This document shows positions 47,500 to 60,400 of a stretch of 64,000 bases of DNA, one piece after another. The translations under genes were made by a program, and so were the position numbers. The DNA lies in assembly GCA_015680685.1 (NCBI GenBank), contig MNCI01027317.1, positions 190,566 to 254,565 of the forward strand. Direction: 5' to 3'. Below the pieces are notes generated by a model that had not been told where the DNA came from, searched no databases, and saw only the letters and a list, made by a program, of their open reading frames with translations. Numbering within the stretch: position 1 is the first letter of the stretch; every line of letters starts with the position of its first letter. The DNA comes from Gnetum montanum. Its lineage: Eukaryota; Streptophyta; Gnetopsida; Gnetales; Gnetaceae.

Positions 47500-49957
47500 A
47501 ATGGTGGAGGCGATTGGAGGTTCAGAGGCACTGGCCACAGGTGAATGTGAAGGTATGTTTGGGATATTAGGTCGGAAAAAGGGCGTTTTCATGGTTTTGA
47601 TTCCAGTCCACTCGGTTGAGAAGCCAGTTGTAAGTTGACAACCCTCGTGGCATTATGTTGCTATGGCTGTGGTGGTATTTCTCCTTGCATAGGTGGAGCA
47701 GGAGGTAGTTGAGTGGAGGGCTAATGAGTAGGTATGACAGGAGAAGGTGATGGAGGATAGTATAGATGTGGGTTCTCCCCCTAGGTGATGGAGACTATGT
47801 TCAGAAGTATTCTGGGGGGTAGTAATAATTTTGAAACAGCGCATGACTAGAAGAGTCCTGCAAGGAGACTGGTTGCTGAACGTAGTACCCATAAGGATCC
47901 AGTTACCGGTAAGGGTACTACTGCCTTGGAGGTGGCATTCCCCATGATTGTGGATGCTGCCATTGTTGGTAATACTTATAAGGTTGCGACAGTGCTCCAC
48001 TTGGATAATATCCCTATTGTTGGTGGAACTGCCTGGGATTGCCTTGTGGACAAGGCAATCTTTGGGGTGTTTGTCTTTTTGCCAAGCGAGGATTCAACGC
48101 ATACACGTTAGAATTTTGTAAATGTGACATCACAAGATAACACCCCTTAGGATGTTCATACTGGCATATGTCATATCCATCATCCTCTTTTGTGTCAGAG
48201 TCTACAACCCGTTTTGCCGCAGCAACTTTGCCCTTACCTTTATGATAGGCATGTTCAGCTTCTTTTTTCCTATGCCGATCTTGATCATTACTTTGCTCTT
48301 TGGATTCCTCCGTGATTTTTAGGACACTTTGGAACCTTTCATCCAAAGAATCCCACATCTTGTCAACCTTGGCTGAAATTTTAGAAGCAAATTTTTGTAT
48401 GGGCAAGGTTTTATGGTTCACCACTATGTCCAGTGGTGATTCCTCCTCATCTTCACAAAATCAGACCTCATTCTTTCGGATGGAAGGGTCTTGATTATAT
48501 TCTTCTGTGCTTTCCTTTTTCATTAGTTCCCCCTCTTCTTTGGCTACCTGCTCGATTAGATGTTGTACTTCATGGGCCCTTAACTCAGATAGCCGCCCCT
48601 GAGTGTAAACGCCAATGGTCTTTCTTGTTTCAAAGTGGAGCCCATCTATGATATGGTGGAGCTATTCCCACTGAGAGTAGCCATGACCAAGGCATCGCTG
48701 TAAGAATGAGTAATATCTGGCCATGGCTGCATCCAAGGGTTCATGACCCCCCTATTTTTACCCTTGAATCTATCATCTCAGATTATACACTCTAGAGTAG
48801 GTTTGGTATTTATCATTAAAGATTTCCAGCATCGTACTCCATCGCCTGATTGATTTTGGTTCCAAAGACGAGTACTAGCTTTTCACTTCCTTGATGAGTG
48901 TATGAGGGAATAGTTCGAGCTTTTGCCAATCATTGTCTATATTCTACAGGGTGCAAGCATTATGAAATGCTTGCTAGTGAGTTTGTGGATCATAATTATA
49001 TCCCTCTTCAAATTTGGGGATGTTGTTCATGTTAAGGCACTTGATCCGACTATCTTTCAAGTGCTTACTGGGTATTTGAACCACCTCAGCTATGTTAAGC
49101 ATGCTTCGAGTAGCCAGTAGTGGTTCATCCAAGTCATAGTCCTGCTGATGGCCACGACGTCTGTGATGATTTCAGCTGCCTCTCCTTTCTTGACAGTGAG
49201 ACTCACGTGATTGGTCATGCTTTTCCTCATGTCATCCCCATCGGTCCCTATGATCCTATTGGTCTTTTCGATCGCCATCACCCTGATCCTTCCTACGACG
49301 GTTACGATCGGAGTCAGAACCTGGTGAGGACAAAGTGGAACGAGAAGATGGAGAAGAGGGAGGAGAACTGCCATTGCCTTGGTGTCGATCTCCTCCTCTA
49401 CTTTGATGATGACCCCGATGTTCACATCCATCTTTTCCTTTGCCATGATCTTTCCTGCATAATCCCCCATCATCCTGGGGCTCTCAGTTGCTTGATTGTT
49501 TGCTTTGAATGATGGATTGAATGATCTGATGCATTAGAGGAGGTTTAGTTGAATGGAAATAGTGAAAAACAGGTTCCTCATTATCATGCGGGTCCTACAA
49601 GAATAAAGGGTTACTGAACTATTTTCCCTTTATGTGTTCATGGCATTCCACCTGTTGCTAGTCCCGTGCACATTGTGCCTCATTTGGAGGATAGTCTTGG
49701 TAGTCATGATTCTCCATTATGTATTCCATACCACGGTCCTGAATGCCCAGTCTAGCAAGAGTTTGAAGTAGCATTCTAGGAATCGATCAATTAGGAGGTA
49801 ATATAATGTTGCCCTCCATGTCCTGCCATCGCAGATGCTCATCCTAATGCAGGATAAAGGTGAAGTTGGGGATATACTTATCTGGATGTGCGTATATCAC
49901 CTGACATTCCTGCAACACTAGTGGGTTGGATCCGTCTCACTTGTGAGAAGAAGACAT
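47500..49957 (-). pseudogene. Element B gag (broken)
   Basis: Starts at ATG 49957 (MSSSHK, then a stop). The N-terminal block has NFTFILH and RMLLQTLARLGIQDR. A long Arg/Asp/Glu-rich tract lies near 49100-49470. The capsid-like region lies near 48600-49000. A conserved Cys/His box, DICQYEHPKGC, lies near 48130-48180. The C-terminal proline/glutamine-rich part runs to about 47500. The length, close to 800 codons, is longer than a typical Ty3/gypsy gag. Confidence 0.68.
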
Positions 49958-50103
49958 TCTTAATGTTAGATAACAACTAAATTGGTGTGCCTTATTCCTT
50001 TACTTAAGTCGCCTAGCGTGTGTATATTTCACTATCCTGAGTTCGTTCCAATGAAGTGAATAATGATCTTGCTAAGACTAGATAGTGCATGTAAGACTAA
50101 CAG

Positions 50104-50122
50104 TTCCCGACAATGGCACCAA
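50104..50122 (-). other. Primer binding site of element B (tRNA-Asp type)
   Basis: The minus strand reads TTGGTGCCATTGTCGGGAA just inside the 5' LTR. It differs from the tRNA-Asp complement only by transitions, at other positions than in elements E and A, so the shared ancestor was probably a perfect match. Confidence 0.7.
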
Positions 50123-51017
50123 TGATGAGCGGTGAGGTACCCCTACGCTCAACCGTACGAATCATGGGTGTTCACATGCGACTTGGTCAAATTTTGCAGA
50201 CTGCACCCACTTATGTACACCGAATTCTAGTCAGCAAAACCTTATTTAGAATGGTTGTTGTCTTCCCAATCTCACTTGTGATATTCTAAAGCAATGGTTG
50301 AGTGAGATTGAGGCAAATGATTTTTATCAGTTTTCTTTTTATCTTTAAAGGTCTAATTCTCTTAATGTAGGAAATGCAAAGTTGTGTAAATTGTAATTGT
50401 TCTACTCTATCGCTTAACTCTCCCTAGCATAAGCAACCGATCCCATCTTTCGTGCACATCCTGAGCATATCCTAACCACTACTGGGTTACTAGACGTTAA
50501 GTGTCACTAGGTTACCAAGTGTCTGATATATGTTTGAGATGGTCATGCCTATTGTTCTCATAAAATATGAAAAGGACAATAACTATAAAGTAATAAAAAT
50601 AAAAGCTTTTAGAATTATTTAAGCATTGAAATATGACAATGTTTGAATACTTAAGTGATTAAATCCAAATGCTACAAGGAATGCTCAAAAAGCTCATCTT
50701 TATTATCAGTCACGCCAATGGGCTCAGGTACATTAGCACTCGAATAAAGAGCTGTACACCTTTTTCACACCTGTTGCGGGCACTTGGGAAATATTCTAAC
50801 TTACACGAAAACAAACTGTAAGAGCTTTGCTACAACTACTAAAAGGATGCCATAAATGCTACGAGTGCACACATATTTATAGTGGAAGACAAACTCTGCG
50901 TTAACAAGGTCACGTTAACGCATGAATGGATGCATCGATGGGGTCATGTCACCATGGCCACGTCAATGAGGCACCATTGACACAGCCTAATCAACGTATC
51001 AACTGAACACTTCATCA
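50123..51017 (-). repeat. Element B 5' LTR
   Basis: 895 bp, TGATGAGCGGTGAGG to CACTTCATCA on the + strand; collinear with 37845-38739. Minus-strand TATAAATA at 50874-50881. Confidence 0.9.
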
Positions 51018-51022
51018 CCTTG
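51018..51022. other. Target-site duplication of element B (right)
   Basis: CCTTG, identical to 37840-37844. Confidence 0.85.
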
Positions 51023-51435
51023 TTATCAGAATCAGGATTGTGAATGGTGGAGTGAAAGTTCTAGTTTTGACCTCCATCACTGAAGTTAAAGAGAGGAGTT
51101 TCATTGAATGGAAAACCCCTAGAGAAGGGTTCCTCACTAGCTTGTTGGTATAATAGGAATGGAGAATTGTTAAGTCCGTTTCCCTTCAAAAGCTCATGGT
51201 GCTGCTTTAGATGCCAATCCCGTAGATGTTGTGCTTTGGCGAGATGGTAATCCTTGGTGTCAACATCTTTCACAATATATTTCCCATGATGGTCTTGAAG
51301 ACCACATTGTGCAAGCATTTGATAAAGCATTGCAAAGCAACATGATTGGATGGAAACACAATGCGCTCTCCATGTCACACTAGCGCAACTATTCATCTTG
51401 GTGTAGAATGAAGGTGAAGTTCGACACATACTCAT
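51023..51435 (-). pseudogene. Element C gag, N-terminal fragment between two insertions
   Basis: The minus strand encodes the homologue of the N-terminal gag block of B and A: MLYQMLAQCGLQDHHGKYIV, where B has RMLLQTLARLGIQDR, followed by GLNNSPFLLYQQASEEPFSR. It is cut on its 5' side by the A LTR at 51436 (flank ...ACTCAT) and on its 3' side by B. It continues into 37844 once B is removed. Confidence 0.75.
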
Positions 51436-52340
51436 TGATGAGCGATGAGGTACCCCTATGTCCAACCATACGAATCACGAGCGTTCACGCTCGATCCAAT
51501 TGAATTCTGAAGAATGTGAGCACTTACACACAGTATGCTAGCCATCAAAATCCTAGTTAGAATGGTCGTTGTGCTCTCAGCCTCACTTGTGATATTCTAG
51601 ATCAATGGTTAAGTGAGACTGAGGCATATGATTTTTATATGTTTTCTTTTATTTGTAATATCTAATTCTTTTAATATAGGGAGTAAAAGGATAGATAACG
51701 TAAGATTTAACTACATTATCGCTTGACTATCCCTAGCATAAGTAGTCGGTCCCATCCTTTGTGCACATTCCAAGCATGTCCTACTGGGTTGCTAGACATT
51801 AAGTGTCACTAAGTTGTCAAGTGTCAGACATATGTTCGAGGTGGTCGTGCTTATGTGTTCTCATGGAGTACTAAAATGTACTATAACTATAAAGTAATAA
51901 CAAAAGCATTAAAATTATTAAAGTGTGATAACAAAAGCATTAGAATTATTAAGGTATTAAACTATTAATGCTTAAGTAATCTAATTCAAATGCTACAAGG
52001 AATGTTCAAGAAGCTTGTCTTTATTGTCGTTCACGCCAATGGGCTTAGGTACATTAGCACTCGAATAAAGAGCCATACACTCTTCGAACTATGTTTGTGG
52101 GCACTTGAAAAATAATCTAACTCCTGCAGAAACAAACTACAAGAGCTTCGCTACCACTTAAACAAAAGGTGCCATAAATGTGCTAGGTGCATGCATCTTT
52201 ATAGTAGAAAATGGACTTTGCATTGACGAGGCCATGTCAACACCTGGAAAGATGTGTTGAAGGGGTCACGTCGATGCGGTCGCATTAACGAGGCTTCATT
52301 GACACGGCCTAGTCAACGTAGTGGACTAGATGCTTCATCA
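51436..52340 (-). repeat. Element A 3' LTR
   Basis: 905 bp, TGATGAGCGATGAGG to GCTTCATCA on the + strand. Its inner side is followed by TATCCCCACAACTGAG, the complement of a slightly decayed polypurine tract. This proves that it is the 3' LTR of the element to its right, not the 5' LTR of C. Confidence 0.85.
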
Positions 52341-52578
52341 TATCCCCACAACTGAGTGAAAACTCATCCTCAAGTTTGTTACAATTTGGAAGGTATGAGA
52401 TTACTAGCGACATACATCGCAAAACATATCAATACACACACTAATGCTAGCAACACACCAAGTGCCTGATTTTACAGAAGAAAAGTACAAAACTGTGGTG
52501 TTCGTGGACAACAAAATTGAACAGCTTGACAACAATGGACTCACAACTCTGTTGAGATGTTGAAGTTGCTGAAGAGGA

Positions 52579-55420
52579 TCATATAGTTCCTGGTGGTGGT
52601 GGTTCTGATGGGCCCTCACCAGCTTTAAGTGCATGTCGTGGTTGTGGTTGTCCTATGGCTATTGCAACTTTTGGAGGTAATTAGAAAGCCTCCAATAGAG
52701 CCTGCATTTTATCTTCTTTACTTCTGGGATCGTTTAGAGTATAAGTGACATCGCCAATGTGTGCTGGAATAGGAACATCCCAAGGACATGGAAGTGTAGG
52801 TAATAGCCCCTTTAAATTGACAAACCAAGCAGCAAATTATTTTCGTTCGATATCGAATGCTTAGACTGATGCTTGCAGCCATTGGTAGTCATCCATCCAT
52901 TGAGCTAGGTTCTTTGTAATAGAGGGTTGCCCTTCAAAGCGAATGCGAAGAACTTTGAGTTCTGCATTTGCTATTTCCAGCTTTTTCTTTGTCTCTTTAT
53001 GTGCCTTGAACTTGCCCTTGTATAAAGAATACAAGGTGGTCACTTGGTTCTCAAGGTTTAACCATGACTTCCCTACTGTAAGCATGGCTAGGTTTGCATA
53101 ACGAAGATTAGCTAGATCCATATATTCTATAATTTTTTCAATCTGCAGCTCCTTGAGATGAATCTCAGCTTGGTTGTAGGCGTTTAATCCATCAAAGATG
53201 GGTTGCCATACCTCACCTCCTTTCTTGAGTTGTTGGAGGGCTTGATTCTTCTTAGCCGTTGCGACTTGTATTTCTTTTTTGTTGATTTCTTTTTGTAATT
53301 CCACTTGGTCCTTGTAATGATTTTTCCCTCATTCAAACTTGAGGGCCTCATTCTTCCAAGTGGCGATTTCAATGGCTGTCTTCTATCGCAAGGCTTGGAC
53401 TTCCTCCATTAATAGATTGCGATTTTCGGTAGCCAATCTTCTCACATCAGTGTTTACACTAGTGAGCTCCTCTTACTGTTGGTGGATAAAATCCTTCATT
53501 TGTTGATTTTTGAGACTAACATTGCGCAGGCAATGAACTTTTGTGGTCAACCCAACATTCTCTTGATGGAACTTTGTCAAGTCCTTATTTAGATAATAAG
53601 AACCAGTTTCCACTAAGGACTTGTCGAAGATTGCCGACTCTCGCTCATACTCGACCTTTTGAAGCTTCATTTGAAGCTATTGAAAAGCTTCATCTTTGAT
53701 GACTTCACAGTTGAGTATAGTCGGATCGGCAAGTTGGGCCCTTAGTTGAGAAACTTCTATAGCTAAGCGTTGATTGTCTGCCTGAGTTGCTTCCAGTTGC
53801 CCCGCTAGGATGAGGCACTTGCCCTTTGCCGATAGCAGCTCCGACTGGTTTGCAGTGATTTTGTCCGGAAGGTCAAAGACATCCGAAAGTGGTTGCCTGG
53901 TTCCCACTAGTTGGTCCAACAATTCTTTATGTTGTGCTGCATTGAGTTTGCCAGTTTAAGTATCTGCAGATGTCTGCACATCTCTAAGCCCATGTACATC
54001 TTATACAAGTGTCCTAGGTGCATTGAGAGTTGTGGAAATTGTATCGGAAACCACTTCTGTTGTGACTTCCTATCCTTGGTGCTGCATTACTAGGACAGTT
54101 GCCCTTTCACCTTCCTCCAAGTGCACCAAGAAAGTAGCAGCATTTCCTGAAATTTTTGGAAATAATTGTTCGATCATTGACATCGTTACCTCTTGAGCGC
54201 TAGGGTCTGTTCTCGCAGGCACTTGTGTTCGTGTGGCCAAAAGCATTGGCCTTGCCCAGCAAGCTCACAGATCGAGCCACTTGTGTCAAATGGCTCAAGA
54301 TAGGGTGATACACAGAAGGGTCTCTACTACCGTTGGTTCCTGCTTATTGCTCCTGTTGACGTAGGAGCGACTACTGGATCTCACATATGTGCCCTGCAAC
54401 CGTGCATGAGTTTGACCTTGTTGCTTGTGCAGATGGTGGAGGTGGTTGTTGCTCTTCCTCTATTCTTGTTGTGGTAGGTGTTTTATCTTTCATCATTTCA
54501 TGCCATAAGGCAATTGGGGCATGACAGAGGGTGTCATTGGCATATTGTGTTATCCTTGTCTGTTTGCACAATTTTTTGATTAGGCAGGGAAAGGGCAAAG
54601 CTCGCCTTCCATGTTCATTTTTCGTGAAGTGTTTCTCAATCTCCAAGAAGAGTAACTATGGAAGGTTGATAAGAAATTTCCTGCTTAAAGTGGCACATGC
54701 ATGAGTAGAGAAGGTGGTGATTTTGCTGGGTTTTACTGTTGGATTTAAGTGGTAAGATGAAATTTTGGAGTAAAATCTTTTTGTGGTGGTCAATCTGCCA
54801 AACTCCTTATGGTCTACCCCATAGTATCGCATGGTTCACTTCACTTTCACCTCGGGGTTTGCTTGTTTTGAAATTTTTGCCACATCAACCCTGGTCTTAG
54901 GCAACCCAAGAGCTTTCATGATTGCCTCTATAGAATAAGACACATGGATGTCTTTGATTCTTACTTGTGACCTCGGTTGTCGATTTGTCTAGAAGAGATA
55001 GGTTTCCCCCAGATACCACTCACCACTAAACATGATGATTGGACATATGGGAGAATTTTGCAGATGGGTTTTGACTTCTTCTGGTGCACTTTCTAGGAAC
55101 AGTTCGAAGTTTAATTCTTGGAGGACCGTTCATTGCAGCTCTTTCGACTTGATAGCATTAAGGTAGGTCCTAGTCAAGGTGACCTCAAGCCGTGGTGCTC
55201 TTGTTGGCGTCTCATCCTCATGGGATTGTTCTGTGGGAACCTCTTCTTCAGGAATTTGACAAATAGATTCCATGTCGGGTTTCTCACGGAGAGGGCCAGT
55301 TGCATGTGAGCCCTTTGCGTGCTCCTGAGGTTGTGTGCCTTGTTCCCTTTAGGTTCTAGGTCACTTCTCCCGAGGTTGTGATGGTCCTTCCTTCCTTGGA
55401 TGCCTTGGTTTTGGTACCAT
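52579..55420 (-). pseudogene. Element A 3' ORF, envelope-position coiled-coil protein (broken)
   Basis: Starts at ATG 55420 (MVPKPRHPRKEGP) and the aligned stop is TGA at 52579-52581, after EGPSEPPPPGTI. The block at 54371-54646 has LPFPCLIKKLCKQTRI, the end of the plant transposon-type domain. The block at 52861-53304 (KKNQALQQLKKGGEVWQPIF and on) is nearly identical to B 39381-39707. Coiled-coil character, no signal peptide seen. Stops and frameshifts break it. Confidence 0.7.
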
Positions 55421-56703
55421 CTACAATCATAGTATAACCACGAATTAAAATGTGTGCATGCTGTTCAAAATGGCGATATTATACCTTCTCATGATGGCTC
55501 GGCTATGACGGTGACACGTGCATTCTATTTGATCTAAGGTGGTGTATGTAAGCTGTTACACGTGGCAGCCCAGAGTGTAGTTGAAAGGTTATTTGTTAAA
55601 GCTAATTTTTTGATTAACCCTAAGAGACATTTTGATTAACCTTAGGAGGCGTTAAAGCTAATTCTTTGATTAATCCTAAAAGATGTTTTGATTAACCCTA
55701 GGAGGCGTTAAGTCTTGGGTTAGCCATATTGTCACAATATACAGAATCATGGGTCCCCATGATGCATAGCATACCTTTGGTAGCAAAAGGGTGAAGGAAC
55801 GGGTAGATGTGAACAAGTGGTAGGAAGGTTATGTGCTCGAGAAGAAGATTGGATGCAGAAAACTTGAAAAACTCCCCTAGCGTTATGAGAAAATGGAAAA
55901 AATTCCAAAGCATGACGTGCATATATATAGCAATTTGGGCATTGCGTCAACGGGGCTGCATAAATGGGGCTACGTAAATGTAGGTGGCTATGTATACGGG
56001 GTTGCATTGATGTAGCTATTCAGCTACGTTGACCACCATTGACTGATGAATTAAAGGTCCAAATCTACGAATTGTAGCATAAAACTGGAGTCATTTGAGA
56101 GCTCAGAGACCTGAGAACAGCATGAAACAAAGAGAAAGGGAGGTCGGTTGTAAAAGAAGAGTCAAATTTAGGAGAACATCATAATATGGAGTGTGGGTGA
56201 TGGTGAGCCTCATGATGGATGGCATAGAAACGGTCATCATATTATATCAAAGGAGCAGGAGATTAACACTGAGGGTTAATATATGTATCCTTGAGAACTA
56301 ACCAAAGGATTTACAAGTACCAACAAACCAAGATACATGATTGAAACATGAAACCAGCAGTGAGGTGAGGAATGGAGAGCAACGGATGAGGGGGAGAGCA
56401 TGTGGATTGGAGTGTTGAGGTCAAGATTGATACAGTCCCTTTGTGAAGTATGTGGTTAAGTGACTCGATAAGAATCTGTTCCAAGTTTGGATCGAGACCG
56501 ACCATGGCTAGTGATGTCGCAGTGATGGACTAATACCAACCCATCCACTCAAGACATACACATGCCCTCAAAGACCAAATCCCATTCCTTATAGAGAAGG
56601 AAAGGGAAGTAGGAAGTAAGGAAAGGCCTTAGTTAGAGGGGACCGTCAGGCCTGGGTAACATGGCTTTCGAGTCCCATGACCAATGCTTGTAGCTAGGAA
56701 TTT

Positions 56704-56890
56704 GATCCAAGGGGTGTGCTTTGAATTCACATTATTTTTTTTAGTTTTTTTAATGGGAACCACACCATGCAAGGATATATTGGTTGGTCCAAGGGGTGTG
56801 CTTTGAATTCCCATTGTTGTTTTTCTCTTTTTTTTCTGTGCTTTTTTTTTCTTTTTTTTTTTCAAATGGGAACCATACCATGCAAGGACA
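56704..56890 (-). repeat. Hairpin repeat array, two copies (element A)
   Basis: Copies start near 56704 and 56788. Both keep GGGGTGTGCTTTGAATT on one arm and AATGGGAACCA-C/T-ACCATGCAAGGA on the other, with T-rich loops of about 25 and 50 bases. Confidence 0.7.
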
Positions 56891-57361
56891 TGTTAGCTTC
56901 TTGTTATGCATCATCATGGAACGGAAAGGAATGCTTGAGGACAGCCATGCATGAGGGATTGTAGGAGGATACATAGTCCACCACATCCCCTTGAAGTCAC
57001 ACCCTGTTCCTTACCACTCAGATCCTTCCCAAGTTCAGAATCCACCAGGGTCAAAGATTTATCGGAGTTGATTAATGGAAAAGGGATTGTACTTCTCTTG
57101 ATCTCAAGACACCATAGAAAAGTGTGAGTGGTCGGATGTCATGGACTCACTTCCTGTTGCATGAAAGAAAGTATAACTTAGTTTTCTGAGACCTAAAATG
57201 CTAAGGTAAGAACTAGATATAATAGGCAACCCATAATATGCAAGCCCCCATTAGGAGCAACTACCACACCATTGCATCCTGTGGCAATAAAATGGCTTTA
57301 TTAGTGAAAATAAATAGAGGAAAATAAACTAAAATAAAATAGAAAAAAACAACTAACGGTG

Positions 57362-57385
57362 ATATATATATATATATATATATAT
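57362..57385. repeat. (AT)n microsatellite
   Basis: About twelve AT dinucleotides in the spacer of element A. Other simple repeats are (GT)n plus a T run at 32366-32398 and (AAAT)n at 43625-43648, each in the same spacer region of its own element. Confidence 0.8.
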
Positions 57386-57479
57386 GTAAAATAGAAAGAG
57401 TAGGTAAGAAATGTTAAACATATGAACGATGGTGTAAAAAAAATATAGAAAAGAACTGAGAAGCCAGGACAACTATTTT

Positions 57480-60400
57480 AGTATGGACAACGATCTCCCC
57501 CACTACTAAGCTTGAAGGAGGAGATTCAAAAGATGGAATGTGGTCGATCACTTGACGAAGTGGTAGCGACACTAGTTTGGTGTAGTTTATGGAAGGGTTT
57601 TAACTGTTGCATGTTGACCAACTGCATTTTTGTTAGGTCTTTAGGTTTGTGTATGAGTAGGGCCCTAGATGGAAAGGTCTTGAAAACAATATAAGGTCCC
57701 TCCCATAGTGTTTGAAACTTGGTTCATTGCGGCACATGTGTAGGGTTCCAATAGAGAACCTTCTCTCCATGTTGAAATATTACCTTTCAAATTCTAAGGT
57801 CATGATGTTGTTTGTTATATGTCTTATGCACCTCATTTGATAATAGGGCTACTAATCGATTCTCATATAGCACATTTAAGTTGAGTCGTTCTCATTGTGC
57901 TAAGGGTAAGTCAAGACTTAAGTCACTTGCAGTGGATAGTGTTCGAAGTTTTACCTGAATCAAGAGTGTTGGTAGTTTCCCATACACCAACTCGTAAGGG
58001 GAGTAGCCTATAGAAAGTTTCTAGGTTGAGCAATAGGCCCAGAGGGCTTCATTAAGTTTTGTGCTCCAATCCCTCCTATATTTGCTAATTGTCCTAGTTA
58101 GGATCTTTGTAATCTCCCGGTTTGTGACTTTGGTTGCTCATTGGCTTGGAGGTGATATGGTGTTGTTAGTTTATGTTCTATTCCTAGACGCTACATGAGT
58201 TTATGAAAAGTAGCACCTGTGAAGTGAGTGTCATTATCTGAAATGAGTGCACGCGGCACCCCAAACCTGTTCATGATTTGCTGTTGAACAAATTGCGCAA
58301 CCATGGTTGAGGAACAATCGGTGACGGCTACCACCTCTACCCACTTTGTATAGTAGTTCACTATGACAATAATGTATGCCTTTCTGTTTGACATGGGTGT
58401 AATGGGACCCATGAAGTCGATGCCCCAAATGTCGAAAGGCTCTAGTGGTTGAATCCACTGTTGAGGTCCTTCCATTCTTGCCGTCATCCCACCATCTCTT
58501 TGACATTGATCATAGGAGCGGGCAAACCATTGAGCATCTCTGAAGAGTGTAGGCTAGTAGTAACCTACAAGCAAGGTTTTAATGGTTGTGTGCCTTCCTA
58601 CATAATGGCCCCCATAAGGGCCCTCATGAGCATCTTGGAGGACACATAGTTGGTCTGGATCAGGGATGCACCATCGAACCAAGCCATTTGCACATAGCTT
58701 GTAAAGGTATCCATTGATTTCCATGAAATGCTTGGCTCTGTGAAGAAACTTTTATTTCTTCTGATGATCCAACTCCTTTGGTAGCTCTTGTGTAAGAAGA
58801 TAGGTAAGGATGTCATCAAACCAATTGGATCCTGTGGCCGCCTCCTTCACAATTGCTTCAGTAAAGAGGAGTTCATCTAGAAACTGGTCTGAGAGTTTGC
58901 TCTCCCCCTCCATGCTGTCCCATCGTAACCAAGATAAGTGATCGGTAACCACATTCTCAATTCCCTTTTTGTCGACTATAGTAAGATCGAATTCTTGAAG
59001 GATCATGAGCCACTGTATGACACAAGGACTCACCATTGGTTTGTTCATAAGGAATTAGATGGCATTGTGATCCGTATGCACAAACACCTTGTATCTGAGC
59101 ACATAGTATCAAAAATTTTCCAAAGCGAACACCACTACCATTAATTCCTTTTTAGTGGTGGTGTAATTTAGCTGAGCACCCACAACACTTTGGCTTGCAT
59201 AGTGGATGTAATATGGATGCTTCTGGTCATCCAACTGTGTGAGCACGGCCCCTAATGCATAATTAGATGCATCCGTCATGATGTGAAATAGTCTGGACTA
59301 ATCGAGAGTTTGTAGAATTTGAGTCTCTATGAGTTTTTGTTTTAGCATTTGGAATGCGGATTCACATTCCCTAGTCCAGATAAATGGAGCATCTTTCTTT
59401 GTCAGCTCCACCAATGGCTTGGTGATCTTCAAGAAATTCTCGATGAAGTGCCAGTAGTAGCCAGTGTGTCCAAGGAACGATCAGACGTCCCTTATAGTTC
59501 CTAGTTGACTGGTAATTCCTTGGATAACTTTGATTTTCTCAGGATCCACTTTAATCGCTTCTTGTGAAATTTGATACCCCAAAACAATGCCTCCTTAGAC
59601 CATTAGGTGGCTCTTTTGCCAATTTATCCATAAGTTAGTTTCTACACATTGCTTCAAAACCTACTCAAGGTGGTCCAAGGCTTGCTTGAATGTTGCTCCA
59701 TAGGTGGAGAAATCATTTATAAAAACTTCTACACCATTGTTGATTTGCTGCTGGAAGATGCTGAGGACAAGACGTTGGAAGGTTACGGGTGCATTACACA
59801 GGTCAAAGGGCATCTTCCTGTATGCGAAGTCCCACAGGGACTCGTAAACATTGTCTTGGCTTGGTCCTCTGGCACAATTTAGATTTGGTTATAGCCACTG
59901 TAACCATCCAGGAAGCTATAGTAACAATGCCATGAAATGGTATCCAACACTTGGTCCACAAATGGAAGTGGAAAATGATCCTTAAAGGTTGTCACATTTA
60001 GTAATTGAAAATCGATATAGACTCTCCATTTTTCATCCTTTTTTGGCACAATAACGAGTGGGTTGATCCACCGCTATCTGCAATGGGGTAGATGAATTCT
60101 ACCTTCAGCAATTGCTCAATTTCATCCTTAACGATCTGTTTAAGCTTGGGATTCAATCATCTTTGTGGCTGCATTGTGACTTCATGGAAGGATTGATATA
60201 GATTTAATGTTGGCATACCCTAGGGTCAATCCTTGTTAACTTAGGATATGACCACGCAAAGGTAGTCAACCACTTGTTCACCATCCTTAGCAACTTCTTT
60301 TTTTTGCTCTAGAACAAGAGTGACATTGATTATTACCGACTTACCATTATGCAAGAATGCATATTCTAGATTGACTAGTAAGGGTTTTAGTTCTAGGGGC

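Larger units (their letters stand above)
37845..51017 (-). mobile_element. Element B: complete Athila-like retrotransposon nested in element C gag
   Basis: A 13.17-kb element with two 895-bp LTRs, exact CCTTG target-site duplications, tRNA-Asp-type primer site, polypurine tract and all coding regions in Ty3/gypsy order on the minus strand. It also has a 2.8-kb ORF between integrase and the 3' LTR. It interrupts the gag of element C, whose halves join across it. The LTRs differ by roughly 8-10 % by eye, largely by C/T and G/A changes, so the insertion is old. It is the best-preserved copy: protease keeps D-S-G and RT keeps F-M-D-D, but stops and frameshifts still break every long gene. Confidence 0.92.
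55421..57479 (-). other. Element A spacer between pol and 3' ORF
   Basis: No shared ORF. It contains local repeats of TTTGATTAACCCTAAGAG and variants at about 55605-55710 (four partial copies), the hairpin array at 56704-56890 and an (AT)n run at 57362-57385. Confidence 0.6.

Noticed and set aside
51436-52340. Reading this LTR as the 5' LTR of element C
   Set aside because: A polypurine tract and 3' ORF end follow at 52341, and C gag is cut before its start codon. It is the 3' LTR of element A.
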